Assembly: GCA_039683515.1 (NCBI GenBank)
Contig: JBDKRG010000036.1
Span: 61,033-125,032 of the forward strand
Reading direction: 5' to 3'
Source: JAJFUE01 sp039683515
GTDB taxonomy: Bacteria; Sumerlaeota; Sumerlaeia; MVZB01
DNA length: 64,000 nucleotides
In this document: positions 19,292 through 27,658 of the stretch, piece by piece
Numbering within the stretch: the stretch's first letter is position 1
Layout: each line of letters starts with the position of its first letter
Notes under the pieces: model-generated
What the model was told of the DNA's origin: nothing
The model's input: only the letters and a program-made list of their open reading frames with translations
Database searches by the model: none
Translations under genes and position numbers: made by a program

Positions 19292-20449
19292 TTACGCCCG
19301 ACCGGCCACCTCGCGCCGGCCGCACCACTCCCTGGCCCACCGGTCGGCCGCGTGGATCGCCTCGAGGTCCGCCCCGTCGCACGCGTGGGCCTCCATCGCG
19401 CGTTCGATCAGCTCCGGGATGCCCAGGAACCCGATCTCCTCGCTCAGGAACCGGGCGACCGCGATCTCATTGGCGGCATTCAGCACCGCCGGGTAAGTTC
19501 CGCCCCGGCGGACCGCCTCGCGGGCGAAACCGAGGCACGGGAAGACTTCCTCGTCCGGCGCCTCGAACGTCAGCGACCGGATCGTGGCCATGTCGAGCGG
19601 CTCGAAGCGCCGGTTCGGCAGGCGGTCGGGCCAGGCCAGGACGTTGGCGATCGGCAGGTACATGTCGGTGACGCCGAGCTGGGCCAGCATCGAGCCGTCG
19701 TCGTATTCGATCATGCCGTGGATCACGCTTTGGGGGTGGATCACGACGTCGATCTTGTCGACCGGCTCGCCGAACAGATGATGCGTCTCGATGACCTCGA
19801 AGCCCTTGTTCATGAGGGTCGCCGAGTCGATCGTGATCTTGCGGCCCATCCGCCACGTCGGGTGGTTGAGCGCCTGCTTGACGGTGACCGAGGCCAGGTC
19901 CGCGCGCGAGCGGCCGCGGAACGGCCCGCCCGAGGCGGTCAGGATCAGCCGCCGCAGCGGCCACCCCTCGCGCCGGCCCTGCAGGCACTGGAAGAGCGCG
20001 TTGTGCTCGCTGTCGATCGGCAGGATCGCCACCCCGCGCCGGCGCGCGGCCTCCATGACGATGTCGCCGGCCGCGACCAGGACCTCTTTGTTGGCGAGGG
20101 CGACCGTGATCCCCAGCTCGATCGCGCGCAGCGTCGGCGCCAGCCCCGCATAGCCGACCGTAGCCACGACGACGAGATCCGGCCGGCATGCCTCGATCAG
20201 CTCGATCAGACCCTGCGGCCCCCGGTAGACGTTGACCCCGCCGGGCGCCTCGACGCGCGCGCGGCCGGCGATGCAGATATCCTTCACCCCGTGCTGGGCG
20301 GCCTGCTCGGCGAGCCTCTCGGCCGAGCCGTGCGCCGACAGCCCGACCGCTTCAAAACGGTCGGGATTGTCCGCGATCACGAGGAGCGATTTTTCTCCGA
20401 TGGAACCGGTCGATCCGAGTATGCAGATGCGTTTTGGTTGATGACTCAT
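19292..20449 (-). CDS. dxr: 1-deoxy-D-xylulose 5-phosphate reductoisomerase
   Basis: The protein has 385 residues, normal length. The NADPH motif ILGSTGSIGEKSL is at the N-terminus. The metal-binding DSEHNALFQCL and the substrate loop NHPTWRMGRKITIDSATLMN are both intact. It converts DXP to MEP in the non-mevalonate isoprenoid pathway in the cytosol. It is followed by rseP after 71 bp containing a repeat element. This shows the organism uses the MEP route, which is relevant to the polyprenyl carriers of the nearby glycan genes. Confidence 0.97.
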   Translation of the reverse strand: MSHQPKRICILGSTGSIGEKSLLVIADNPDRFEAVGLSAHGSAERLAEQAAQHGVKDICIAGRARVEAPGGVNVYRGPQGLIELIEACRPDLVVVATVGYAGLAPTLRAIELGITVALANKEVLVAAGDIVMEAARRRGVAILPIDSEHNALFQCLQGRREGWPLRRLILTASGGPFRGRSRADLASVTVKQALNHPTWRMGRKITIDSATLMNKGFEVIETHHLFGEPVDKIDVVIHPQSVIHGMIEYDDGSMLAQLGVTDMYLPIANVLAWPDRLPNRRFEPLDMATIRSLTFEAPDEEVFPCLGFAREAVRRGGTYPAVLNAANEIAVARFLSEEIGFLGIPELIERAMEAHACDGADLEAIHAADRWAREWCGRREVAGRA

Positions 20450-20607
20450 TGCGCAGGTCTAATTCTCCTGCTCCCCCTGTGGCATACATCTATCCGGGGC
20501 GCTCGATCCTGCCCCCATCTTAAAGGACAGTTTCGGGGGCGTCAATTGGTAGGTCGGCACCGGCATCCCGGATCTCTTTTATGTCTGTAATGTCCACGGG
20601 AAACGCA

Positions 20608-20642
20608 TTTTTGTGCATAAAATCACAAATCGCGCACAAAAA
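20608..20642. promoter_or_regulatory. Inverted repeat, candidate operator upstream of the MFS gene
   Basis: TTTTTGTGC (20608-20616) and GCACAAAAA (20634-20642) are perfect 9-bp arms 17 nt apart. A nested TTGTG-N8-CACAA lies at 20611-20628. It is 80-115 bp before the transporter start and AT-rich compared with its surroundings, as expected for a repressor or Crp-type site. Confidence 0.45.
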
Positions 20643-20723
20643 TGCTTTAAAGTCCAAAATGAAATGATATGCTCATGGGTCTCGATTTGTGCGCTGTGCC
20701 ATATTACCCATTGAAAGGGCGTT

Positions 20724-22292
20724 ATGATGAAATCTGGAGCCGATTTGACCACCGCGCCGCCGGTGAAGTCCGGAACGCCTCCATCGCGTCGGGGCGCGAC
20801 GATCCCGCACCTGCGCTGGTGGATCTGTGGTCTGTTGTTCATGATCACGACGATCAACTACCTGGATCGGCAGTCGCTGGCGATCCTGCGCGAGACGATC
20901 GTCAAGGAACTCCATTGGTCCGAGGCCGATTACGGGTGGATCAACTTCTCGTTCCAGACGGCCTACGCCCTGTTCATGACGGTGGCCGGCCGACTGATCG
21001 ACCTGCTGGGCGTCAAGCTCGCCCTCGGCCTGGCCATCGGCCTGTGGTCGCTGGCCGTGGCCGGCCATGCCATGGCCTCGAGCACGATTCATTTCTGCAT
21101 TGCCCGGTTCTGCCTGGGTTCGGCCGAAGCGGCCAACTTCCCGGCCTCGATCAAGGCCGTCGCGCAGTGGTTCCCGCAGAAGGAACGCGCGCTGGCGACC
21201 GGCGTCTTCAACTCCGGCTCCAACGTCGGCATCATGCTCGCCCCGCTGATGCTCTACATCGTCGCCTGGGTTCATCACTGGCAGATCGCGTTCGTCATCG
21301 TCGGCGCGCTGGGCATCGTCGTGCTGGCCTGCTGGTGGCTCTTCTTCAATCCCCCGGAGACGCATCCGCGGCTTTCCGACGAGGAGCATGAACAGATCAA
21401 GGCCGGTCAGCCGCCGACCGAGGCGCAGACCAAGATTCACTGGACGGCGCTGCTGCGCTGCCGCCAGGTGTGGCCGTTCCTGATCGGCAAGTTCATGACC
21501 GACCCGGTCTGGTGGTTCTACCTCTATTGGCTGCCGCCGTACCTGGCGCGCGAGCGTGGCATGAAGAGCGCCACCGATTTCTGGGTTCTCGTGGTTCCGT
21601 ATCTGGCCGCCGACATCGGCTCCATTTTCGGGGGCTGGTTCTCGAGCCACCTCATCGGCCGCGGCTGGCGGATCGGCTCGGCGCGCTACCTGGCGATGTT
21701 CGTCTGCGCGCTGTGCATGCCCGGCGCCATCTATGCCGTCTACACCTCGCATTTCTGGACCGCGATTATCCTGATCAGCTTCGCCACCGCCGGACATCAG
21801 GGCTGGTCGGCGAACATCTTCACGACCGCCACGGACATGTTCCCGGCCCGCTACGCGGGCTCGGTCGTCGGCCTGGGCGGATCCACGGGCGCCCTCGGCG
21901 GCATGTTCATGACGCTGCTCGTCGGCATGACGCTGCAGTGGTTCCCGAACGACGGCCTCGGCTATAAGATGGTGTTTACGTGGGCGGGGGTGATGCACCT
22001 GAGCAGCCTCGCCATCTTCCTGCTCATCGCGGGCCGCACCATGAAGCAGGTCGATCTCGAAAGCACGATCGACATGACGCGGACCCACCAGGGCCTGTTT
22101 GCGGGCGGGGCCACGTCAGTGCTGGCGGGCCTGTTCCTCAGCGCGCTCATGATCGTGAATTGGGACACGCTGGTCACCGCCATGAAGGGCAAGACCGGCC
22201 CGGCGGGCGGCCTGACGGCGGCCATCGGCGTGGCGCTGATCGGCATCGTTCTGATCTACGCCAGCCTCCCGCGCAAGACCGAAACGGCATGA
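20724..22292 (+). CDS. MFS transporter, ExuT/ACS (hexuronate-type) family
   Basis: The protein has 522 residues and about 12-14 membrane segments. The N-terminal TINYLDRQSLAILRETIVKE is the ACS-family signature, followed by SEADYGWINFSFQTAYA and GSAEAANFPASIKAVAQWFP. Relatives carry hexuronates, sugar acids or other organic anions with protons. The C-terminus adds two extra membrane segments after the usual 12. The gene stands alone between a candidate operator and a terminator. The second ATG (20727) is an equally possible start. Confidence 0.88.
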   Translation: MMKSGADLTTAPPVKSGTPPSRRGATIPHLRWWICGLLFMITTINYLDRQSLAILRETIVKELHWSEADYGWINFSFQTAYALFMTVAGRLIDLLGVKLALGLAIGLWSLAVAGHAMASSTIHFCIARFCLGSAEAANFPASIKAVAQWFPQKERALATGVFNSGSNVGIMLAPLMLYIVAWVHHWQIAFVIVGALGIVVLACWWLFFNPPETHPRLSDEEHEQIKAGQPPTEAQTKIHWTALLRCRQVWPFLIGKFMTDPVWWFYLYWLPPYLARERGMKSATDFWVLVVPYLAADIGSIFGGWFSSHLIGRGWRIGSARYLAMFVCALCMPGAIYAVYTSHFWTAIILISFATAGHQGWSANIFTTATDMFPARYAGSVVGLGGSTGALGGMFMTLLVGMTLQWFPNDGLGYKMVFTWAGVMHLSSLAIFLLIAGRTMKQVDLESTIDMTRTHQGLFAGGATSVLAGLFLSALMIVNWDTLVTAMKGKTGPAGGLTAAIGVALIGIVLIYASLPRKTETA

Positions 22293-22302
22293 CCGCCACG
22301 TT

Positions 22303-22341
22303 GAAAAAAAGGCCGGCGCGCAATGCGCCGGCCTTTTTTTG
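22303..22341. terminator. Bidirectional intrinsic terminator
   Basis: AAAAAAAGGCCGGCGC-gcaat-GCGCCGGCCTTTTTTT gives a 9-bp GC stem with A and T tracts on both sides. It can end the MFS gene and the convergent methyltransferase gene. Confidence 0.92.
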
Positions 22342-22376
22342 TTTTTACGATCGGCTTCGTTGCGTCCCGTGGGGCC

Positions 22377-23198
22377 TTACGGCCTTTTCGCCGCGATGAT
22401 CATCAGCCGCGGCGACTCGGGCGTCCACGCCGAGCCGTCGTAGTCGCCGAAGCGCCCGAACGGCTCCAGCCCCGCCTCGCGCAGCATCGACTCGAGTTCG
22501 TCGGGCTTGTAGACGCGCACCGATTCGTGCCAGCTGCGCACCCCGCCGCCCGGCTCGTGGAGCTCGATGTCCTTGACGACGCGCTGCGTCTGCGCGTTCC
22601 AGCGGCGGCGCTCGACGAGCCGCCGCATCCCCGGCAGCAGCCGCTCGCTCGCCGGGACCAGTCCCGCCAGCAGGGCATCGCGGTTCATGTGGTCGAGCGC
22701 GAGCTTCCCGCCGCCGCGCAGCACGCGCGCGATCTCCTCGAGGACGTGCTGGTTGTCGGCCTCGTTCAGGAAATACCCGTAGCTGGTGAACAGGTTGATG
22801 ACGCGGTCGAACGAGCCGTCGGCGAGCGGCAGCCGCCGCATGTCGGCGCGCACGAGCAGCGCCCGGCGCCGGCTCGGCGAGGGGCCCGCGCCGCTTTCGC
22901 TGTCGTCGTCGTCGGCGCGCCAGTGCAGCGCCGCGCGCCGCAGCAGCGTCGGCGAAAGATCCAGCCCGACGGCGCGCTTGACGCCGCGGCCCAAAAAGTG
23001 CAGGTGGCGGCCCGGCCCGCAGCACAGGTCGAGGACCGACATCTCCGGCGCCAGCTCCAGCGCGCGGTGAAGCAGCCGCACCGCCCGCGCCGCTTCGATC
23101 AGGTTGCGGTGGGCGTACAGGTCGGCATACTGGTCGTCGAACGCGCGCCGGAACCAGTTCTCGCGGTCGGCCTGAATGATCTGTTCATTGTCGATCAT
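22377..23198 (-). CDS. Class I SAM-dependent methyltransferase
   Basis: The protein has 273 residues. SAM motif I is VLDLCCGPGRHLHFLGRG near residues 54-71, followed by RAVGLDLSPTLLRRA. LFTSYGYFLNEADNQ gives the catalytic-loop region. A charged, low-complexity insertion (DDDDSESGAGPSPSRRR) interrupts the fold near residue 100. Its ATG overlaps the response-regulator TGA (ATGA, 23198-23195), so it is translated with that gene. Its role in or under a two-component system is not clear. Confidence 0.85.
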   Translation of the reverse strand: MIDNEQIIQADRENWFRRAFDDQYADLYAHRNLIEAARAVRLLHRALELAPEMSVLDLCCGPGRHLHFLGRGVKRAVGLDLSPTLLRRAALHWRADDDDSESGAGPSPSRRRALLVRADMRRLPLADGSFDRVINLFTSYGYFLNEADNQHVLEEIARVLRGGGKLALDHMNRDALLAGLVPASERLLPGMRRLVERRRWNAQTQRVVKDIELHEPGGGVRSWHESVRVYKPDELESMLREAGLEPFGRFGDYDGSAWTPESPRLMIIAAKRP

Positions 23199-24544
23199 GC
23201 GATGCCGTACTCTTCCATCTTGCGGTAGAGGGTTTTGCGGCCGATGCCGAGGACGCGCGCCGTCCGGGCGCGATTGCCCCCCTGCTCGGCGAGCGTCGCC
23301 TTGATCAGCTCGCGCTCGGCGTCGGCGAGGCTGAGCCCCACCCGAAGCTGGACGGCCCCCTTGGCCGGCTGCGCGCGGGCGATGTCCGGCGGCAGGTCGC
23401 GGGGGGCGACCTCGCGGCCGCTGCTCATCACCACCAGCCCCTCGATGACGTTGCGCAGCTGGCGCACGTTGCCCGGCCAGTCGAAATCCTGCAGGAGCTG
23501 CATCGCCTTGGGCGAGACCGCCAGCTCGGGGCGGTTGTTGGCCAGCGCGAACTCGCGCTTGAACGACTCGACGAGGAGCGGGATGTCCTCGCGGCGGTCG
23601 CGCAGGGGCGGCAGGTCGATCGTCACGACGTTGAGCCGGTAGAACAGGTCCTCGCGGAATTTGCCCTCGCCCACGAGCGCCTTGAGGTTGCGGTTCGTCG
23701 CCGCGATCACGCGCACGTCGACCTTGATCGGCTCGACGCCGCCGACGCGCTCGAACGTCTGCTCCTGCAGGACGCGCAGCAGGCGGATCTGGAATTCGGG
23801 GCTCGTCTCGCTGATCTCGTCGAGGAAGATCGTGCCGCCGTCGGCGATCTCGAACCGGCCCGGCTTGGTCTTGAGCGCGTTGGTGAACGCCCCCTTCTCG
23901 TAGCCGAACAGCTCGCTCTCGAGGAGCGTCGCGGCGAGCGCGCCGCAGTTGACGGCGACGAACGGCCGCCGCGCGCGCGGCGAGTTCATGTGGACCGCGT
24001 TGGCGATCAGCTCCTTGCCGGTGCCGCTGTCGCCCTGGATCAGCACCGTGGCGCGCGTCGGCGCGACCTGCCGCACGATCTGGAACACATGCTCCATCGC
24101 GGGCGAGCGGCCGATGATGTTGTGGAACGCGTAGCGCTCGCTGAGCCGGGATTTGAGCTGCTCGTTCTCGATCGCGAGCCGCCGCCCCTCGAGCGCCTGC
24201 TGGACCTTGATCTTGAGCTCCTTCAAGTCGACCGGCTTCGTCTGGTAGTGCATCGCGCCCAGGTTCATCGCCTCGACGGCGTTCTCGATCGTGCCGTGGG
24301 CGGTCAGCATGATGACGGCGACCTGCGGGTCGTCGGCCTTGATCGCCTTGAGCAGTTCGAGGCCGTCCATGTCGGGCATCTTGAGGTCGGTGATGACGAG
24401 GTCGACCGGCTGGCGCTGGAACGCCTCGTAGGCCTCGCGCCCGCTGGCGGCGAGCAGAATCGTATAATCGCCGCTCTCGAGCGACCACTTCAGCCCCTCG
24501 CGGGTGTTCTTTTCATCGTCGGCAATCAGGATCGTCGGTTTCAT
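23195..24544 (-). CDS. Sigma-54-type response regulator (NtrC/AtoC family)
   Basis: The protein has 449 residues. The receiver domain (1-115) has phosphoacceptor Asp53 in ITDLKMPDMDG, Thr81 and Lys103. The AAA+ domain has Walker A GDSGTGKE (171-178), Walker B GGTIFLDE (236-243) and an arginine-finger region. A Fis-type HTH lies at 410-449 (GGNRARTARVLGIGRKTLYRKM). The sigma54-contact loop reads GAFTNA (218-223) where most activators have GAFTGA. The partner kinase is at 25664-26938, separated by a transposase and repeat array. Target genes are unknown. Confidence 0.95.
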   Translation of the reverse strand: MKPTILIADDEKNTREGLKWSLESGDYTILLAASGREAYEAFQRQPVDLVITDLKMPDMDGLELLKAIKADDPQVAVIMLTAHGTIENAVEAMNLGAMHYQTKPVDLKELKIKVQQALEGRRLAIENEQLKSRLSERYAFHNIIGRSPAMEHVFQIVRQVAPTRATVLIQGDSGTGKELIANAVHMNSPRARRPFVAVNCGALAATLLESELFGYEKGAFTNALKTKPGRFEIADGGTIFLDEISETSPEFQIRLLRVLQEQTFERVGGVEPIKVDVRVIAATNRNLKALVGEGKFREDLFYRLNVVTIDLPPLRDRREDIPLLVESFKREFALANNRPELAVSPKAMQLLQDFDWPGNVRQLRNVIEGLVVMSSGREVAPRDLPPDIARAQPAKGAVQLRVGLSLADAERELIKATLAEQGGNRARTARVLGIGRKTLYRKMEEYGIA

Positions 24545-24564
24545 AAATGATTCTTATCCAATTT

Positions 24565-24665
24565 CAACGCGCTGAAAGCGCGAGAGAATACAGCCTGGGG
24601 CGGAGCGAAGCGCAGCCCCAGGTAACCGGGGTATCAAATTCAGAGCTCTGAAAGAGCGGGAGAAA
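24565..24665 (+). repeat. REP-like palindromes flanking the transposase (inverted relative to the array)
   Basis: CGCGCTGAAAGCGCGAGAG, atacag and CCTGGGGC...GCCCCAGG form a full unit in the opposite orientation to the 25138-25652 array. A degenerate second hairpin agctctgaaagagc follows at 24641. With the array it brackets the transposase gene. Confidence 0.85.
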
Positions 24666-25118
24666 TCAGTCCCATACATATTTCTCATCCCAAACCAATC
24701 CATATTCCTTGAAGAACTGTCGTAACTCATCCTGAAACGTAACACGCCGATGATGTTTCTCCTGGTTTTCGATGTAACGCTTCACGGCCTGAACTCTCGA
24801 CGAGCTGACCGAAAACGCGCCGTAGCCTTTTTGCCAATAAAAATTTGCAAATTCATCGCCCTTGGTTTTGGCCCATTTTGAAGATTCCGTTTTGATTTCC
24901 TCAAGCAGCTTGATCAGAGTCAAGTGCTTCGAGTGGGAATAAAGAATATGGATGTGATCGGAGACGCATCCGATGCTGATGGCCGGAGATTCCAAGTTTC
25001 TCAAGATTCCTCCCATGTAGGAACAGAGATCGGCGCGGATGTCGGGGTGGAGAAAGTGGACCCGATTCTTGGTCGAGAAAATGAGATGAATATACACCTG
25101 AACCAGGGATTGCGACAT
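24666..25118 (-). CDS. REP-associated tyrosine transposase (IS200/IS605 TnpA-like, Y1)
   Basis: The protein has 150 residues. It has the HUH motif HIH at 55-57 (CVSDHIHILYS) and a candidate catalytic Tyr115 in AVKRYIENQEKHHRRVTF, plus the FYWQKGYGAFSVS segment typical of Y1 transposases. These enzymes nick single-stranded DNA at hairpins. No accessory tnpB or cargo gene is present. It is flanked by inverted copies of a palindromic repeat family found many times in the window, which points to a RAYT-type domesticated enzyme more than a free insertion sequence. GC content is visibly lower than in the adjoining genes. Confidence 0.88.
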   Translation of the reverse strand: MSQSLVQVYIHLIFSTKNRVHFLHPDIRADLCSYMGGILRNLESPAISIGCVSDHIHILYSHSKHLTLIKLLEEIKTESSKWAKTKGDEFANFYWQKGYGAFSVSSSRVQAVKRYIENQEKHHRRVTFQDELRQFFKEYGLVWDEKYVWD

Positions 25119-25137
25119 CGTCGTGACATTCTCCTGT

Positions 25138-25652
25138 CCTGGGGCTGCGCTTCGCTCCGCCCCAGGCTGTATTCTCTCGCGCTTTCAGCGCTCCGATCCC
25201 GTGTGCCCATTGCCCTGGGGCTGCGCTTCGCTCCGCCCCAGGCTGTATTCTCTCGCGCTTTCAGCGCTCCGATCCCGCGTGGCCATTGTCCTGGGGCTGC
25301 GCTTCGCTCCGCCCCAGGCTGTATTCTCTCGCGCTTTCAGCGCTCCGATCCCGCGTGGCCATTGCCCTGGGGCTGCGCTTCGCTCCGCCCCAGGCTTTAT
25401 TCTTGCCGCGCTTTCAGCGCTCCGATCCCGCGTGGCCATTGTCCTGGGGCTGCGCTTCGCTCCGCCCCAGGCTGTATTCTCTCGCGCTTTCAGCGCTCCG
25501 ATCCCGCGTGCCCATTGCCCTGGGGCTGCGCTTCGCTCCGCCCCAGGCTGTATTCTCTCGCGCTTTCAGCGCTCCGATCCCGCGTGGCCATTGTCCTGGG
25601 GCTGCGCTTCGCTCCGCCCCAGGCTGTATTCTTGCCGCGCTTTCAGCGCTCC
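25138..25652. repeat. Seven-unit 76-77-bp tandem array of REP-like palindromes
   Basis: Units begin with CCTGGGGC at 25138, 25214, 25290, 25366, 25443, 25519 and 25595. Each has hairpin 1 (CCTGGGGC...GCCCCAGG), a ctgtattctctc spacer, hairpin 2 (GCGCTTTCAGCGC) and a tail near gatcccgcgtggccattg. Units are almost identical; differences are tctcgcg/ttgccgcg and tgtcct/tgccct alternations. The array starts 20 bp before the transposase start and ends 11 bp from the kinase stop codon. Confidence 0.95.
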
Positions 25653-25663
25653 AGATTCAACTC

Positions 25664-26938
25664 TCATCCCTTGACCCGCGTTTTGCCCTGAACCACCACC
25701 GGCACGCTTTCGGTTCCTTCGTGGCCAAGCAGCCGCACCGGCTTCTGGTGCAGCGGCAGCGAGATGATGAACTGGCTCCCGTCGCCCGGCCGCGTGTCGA
25801 TGTGCATCGCGCCGCGGTGTTCGGAGACGATCCGGTACACAACCATCAGACCCAGGCCGGTCCCTCCGGGCTTGGTCGTGTAATACGGCTCGAAGATGTG
25901 CTCGACCGTCCCTTCCGGGATCCCCGGCCCGTTGTCCTGCACGATGATCTGCATCGAGTCGCCGGCCAGCCGGCTTTCGATCGCCAGGCGCGGGATGAAC
26001 TCGGGCTCCCTCTCCTGGCGCCACTGCGGATCGTTCAGGGCGTCGATCGCGTTGCGCGCCAGGTTCCTGAGCGCCTGCAGCATCAAATGCTCGTCCATCA
26101 GGACCGGCGGCAGGTCCGGGTCGACCGCCATGTGCAGCTCGATCCCGCCGCGCTCGCACACCGGCCGGAAGATCCGCTCGAGCTGCTCGAACAGGCCGCG
26201 CACGTCGCGCGGGGCGAGCTGCGGCGAGACCGGCCGGGCCGCCAGGAGGAACTCTTCGATGATGCGCGCCATCCGCGCCGTCTCTTCGAGGATCACCCGC
26301 GTCGCGCGGCCGACCCCCTCGACCTCCTTGCCGAGGTCGAGCTCGCGCAGCTTTTCGACCTCGGCCTCGAGCAGTTGCGCGTGGATGTCGATCGAGTTGA
26401 GCGGGTTCTTGATCTCGTGCGCGATCCCCGAGGTCAGCGTGGCCATCGACGTCAGCCGCCGCGCCCGGGCCTTTTCCCCCTCGCGCTGGACGCGGTCGGT
26501 CACGTCGCGCAGCAGGATGATCAGGAGCTGGTTCTCCTCGGGCTCGGCGGCGGCCGGGTCCCGCATCAGCAGCGTGGTGATGTTCAGCGTGCGCTGGTTT
26601 TGCGCCCCGTAATTGGTTTCGTAATTCGCGATCGGCCGCAGGTGCCCGCGCAGCGACTCGATCGTCGGCGCGAGCGCGTGGCTGGGCGTCATCCGGCCGG
26701 CGAGGTCCTCGCCGACGAGCGACTTGACCCGGTTCAGCCCCAGCATCGCCCGGGCGCGCCGGTTGATGAACAGCACCCGCAGCGCGCGGTCGGTCACCAC
26801 AATCCCCTCGTCCAGGTGGTCGAAGACGGTCTGCATGAGCTGCTTCTGGCCGAGCAGGTGCGTGATGTAATTCTGGATCTGGTCCGGATCGAGCTTGTCC
26901 AGCTTGGAGAGGAGCTTGTCTTCAAAACCCTCAACCAT
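25664..26938 (-). CDS. Cytoplasmic PAS-domain sensor histidine kinase (NtrB-like)
   Basis: The protein has 424 residues and no membrane segment. A PAS domain spans about 35-150 (HLDEGIVVTDRALRVLFINR). The HisKA box is GIAHEIKNPLN with His174. The HATPase domain has N box NLARNAIDAL (292-301), G1 DNGPGIP (335-341) and G2 GGTGLGL. It should autophosphorylate and pass phosphate to the regulator encoded at 23195-24544, which lies in the same direction beyond the transposase insertion. The leader at 26999-27050 carries a hexamer/heptamer repeat. The signal sensed is unknown. Confidence 0.94.
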   Translation of the reverse strand: MVEGFEDKLLSKLDKLDPDQIQNYITHLLGQKQLMQTVFDHLDEGIVVTDRALRVLFINRRARAMLGLNRVKSLVGEDLAGRMTPSHALAPTIESLRGHLRPIANYETNYGAQNQRTLNITTLLMRDPAAAEPEENQLLIILLRDVTDRVQREGEKARARRLTSMATLTSGIAHEIKNPLNSIDIHAQLLEAEVEKLRELDLGKEVEGVGRATRVILEETARMARIIEEFLLAARPVSPQLAPRDVRGLFEQLERIFRPVCERGGIELHMAVDPDLPPVLMDEHLMLQALRNLARNAIDALNDPQWRQEREPEFIPRLAIESRLAGDSMQIIVQDNGPGIPEGTVEHIFEPYYTTKPGGTGLGLMVVYRIVSEHRGAMHIDTRPGDGSQFIISLPLHQKPVRLLGHEGTESVPVVVQGKTRVKG

Positions 26939-26998
26939 CTCGTTGTACCTCGCAGCGTACCATTTTGACCCACATCGCCTTCCGTGTCAATCCTGCCC

Positions 26999-27060
26999 CG
27001 TCCGTTCGTGCGTCGTGCGTCGTAATCGTCATCGTAATCGAAAACGGTAAAGCCAGAACC
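26999..27060 (-). repeat. Mosaic ATTACG/ACGCACG repeat element (locus F)
   Basis: On the minus strand it reads ttggttctggctttaccg, ttttcgattacgatgacg, ACGCACG heptamers and gaacggac. The ggttctggct module recurs at 16820. Confidence 0.72.
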
Positions 27061-27130
27061 AAATGAGCAATTCGGATTGTTACCCTGCAAGGGCGACCCT
27101 AGTGGATTGATTCGCGTTCTGTTGCATTAT

Positions 27131-27502
27131 CTCGCCCCTTCAGGGCTCGGATCAGAAATGCGTGCCCAACCCAGGGTTTCGCTTCGCTCCACCCTGGGCT
27201 CTTGAACTATTTGACCCTTTCAGGGTCCCATCCCAGAACCCCCGCAAGGGTGGTCGCTTGAAGATTATGTGCGCATCTTGCATTCAAATACAGCCATTAC
27301 AGGGTAATCGAAAATCGAAAAAATATCCCCTGATGCGCAAACTACATCTGTAGGTCAGCGGCGGCATCAACCGAGCGATGAAATCGCGATTCATTGCCGC
27401 GCGAGCCGTGGATGATGCGCTCCTTCAGAGCGCGTTCGTGGTCGTTGTTCTGTCCTGGGGCTGCGCCCCAGGCTGGTATCAAACGCGCCTTTGGCGCTCA
27501 GC
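27131..27502. repeat. Degenerate REP-like palindromes
   Basis: cgcccctt/cagggctcgg, ACCCAGGG...CCCTGGG and ctttcagggtcc lie at 27131-27230. gcgctccttcagagcgc and CCTGGGGCTGCGCCCCAGG lie at 27415-27472, followed by gcgcctttggcgc. They are related to the 25.1-kb array but more diverged. Confidence 0.65.
27269..27354. promoter_or_regulatory. Upstream copy of the duplicated blaI promoter segment
   Basis: The segment from tgtgcgcatcttgcattcaa to ACTACATCTGTAGG matches the one at 27510-27588 over most of its length. The palindrome at 27341-27354 keeps the TACAnnTGTA form, but the TTGACG -35 has become CTGATG, so it is probably an extra operator without promoter. Confidence 0.6.
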
Positions 27503-27563
27503 CGGAATTTGTGCGCATCTTGCATTCAACTTCGGCCGTTACAGGGTCATCGAAAAAATTCTC

Positions 27564-27593
27564 TTGACGCGCAAACTACAGATGTAGTTATAT
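27564..27593 (+). promoter_or_regulatory. blaI-M56 promoter with BlaI-type operator
   Basis: -35 TTGACG (27564-27569) and -10 TTATAT (27588-27593) are 18 nt apart. The operator ACTACAGATGTAGT (27575-27588) is a near-perfect palindrome of the TACAnnTGTA class bound by BlaI/MecI repressors and lies between the two boxes. It is the expected site for autoregulation of the repressor gene that follows. Confidence 0.75.
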
Positions 27594-27614
27594 GACTACA
27601 CATCCAGCATGACA

Positions 27615-27652
27615 CCTCAGGACTCAGGACTCAGGACTCAGGACTCAGGACT
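27615..27652 (+). repeat. GGACTCA heptamer run in the blaI leader
   Basis: Five perfect CAGGACT units lie between promoter and start codon. The last AGGA (27647-27650) is about 8 nt from the blaI ATG and is the only candidate ribosome site. Confidence 0.85.
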
Positions 27653-27658
27653 ACACTC

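Larger units (their letters stand above)
26939..27563. repeat. Repeat-filled intergenic region between kinase and blaI
   Basis: No gene is seen. It contains a reverse ATTACG/ACGCACG element (26999-27060), REP-like palindromes (27131-27230 and 27415-27502) and two copies of an approximately 80-bp segment with a BlaI-type operator (27269-27354 and 27510-27588). Confidence 0.6.

Noticed and set aside
25138..25652. CRISPR array
   Set aside because: Units are tandem and nearly identical without variable spacers, each unit is 76-77 bp with internal hairpins, and no cas genes are near.
25286..26968. 560-codon plus-strand frame over array and kinase
   Set aside because: It translates the palindromic repeats and then the antisense of the kinase gene.
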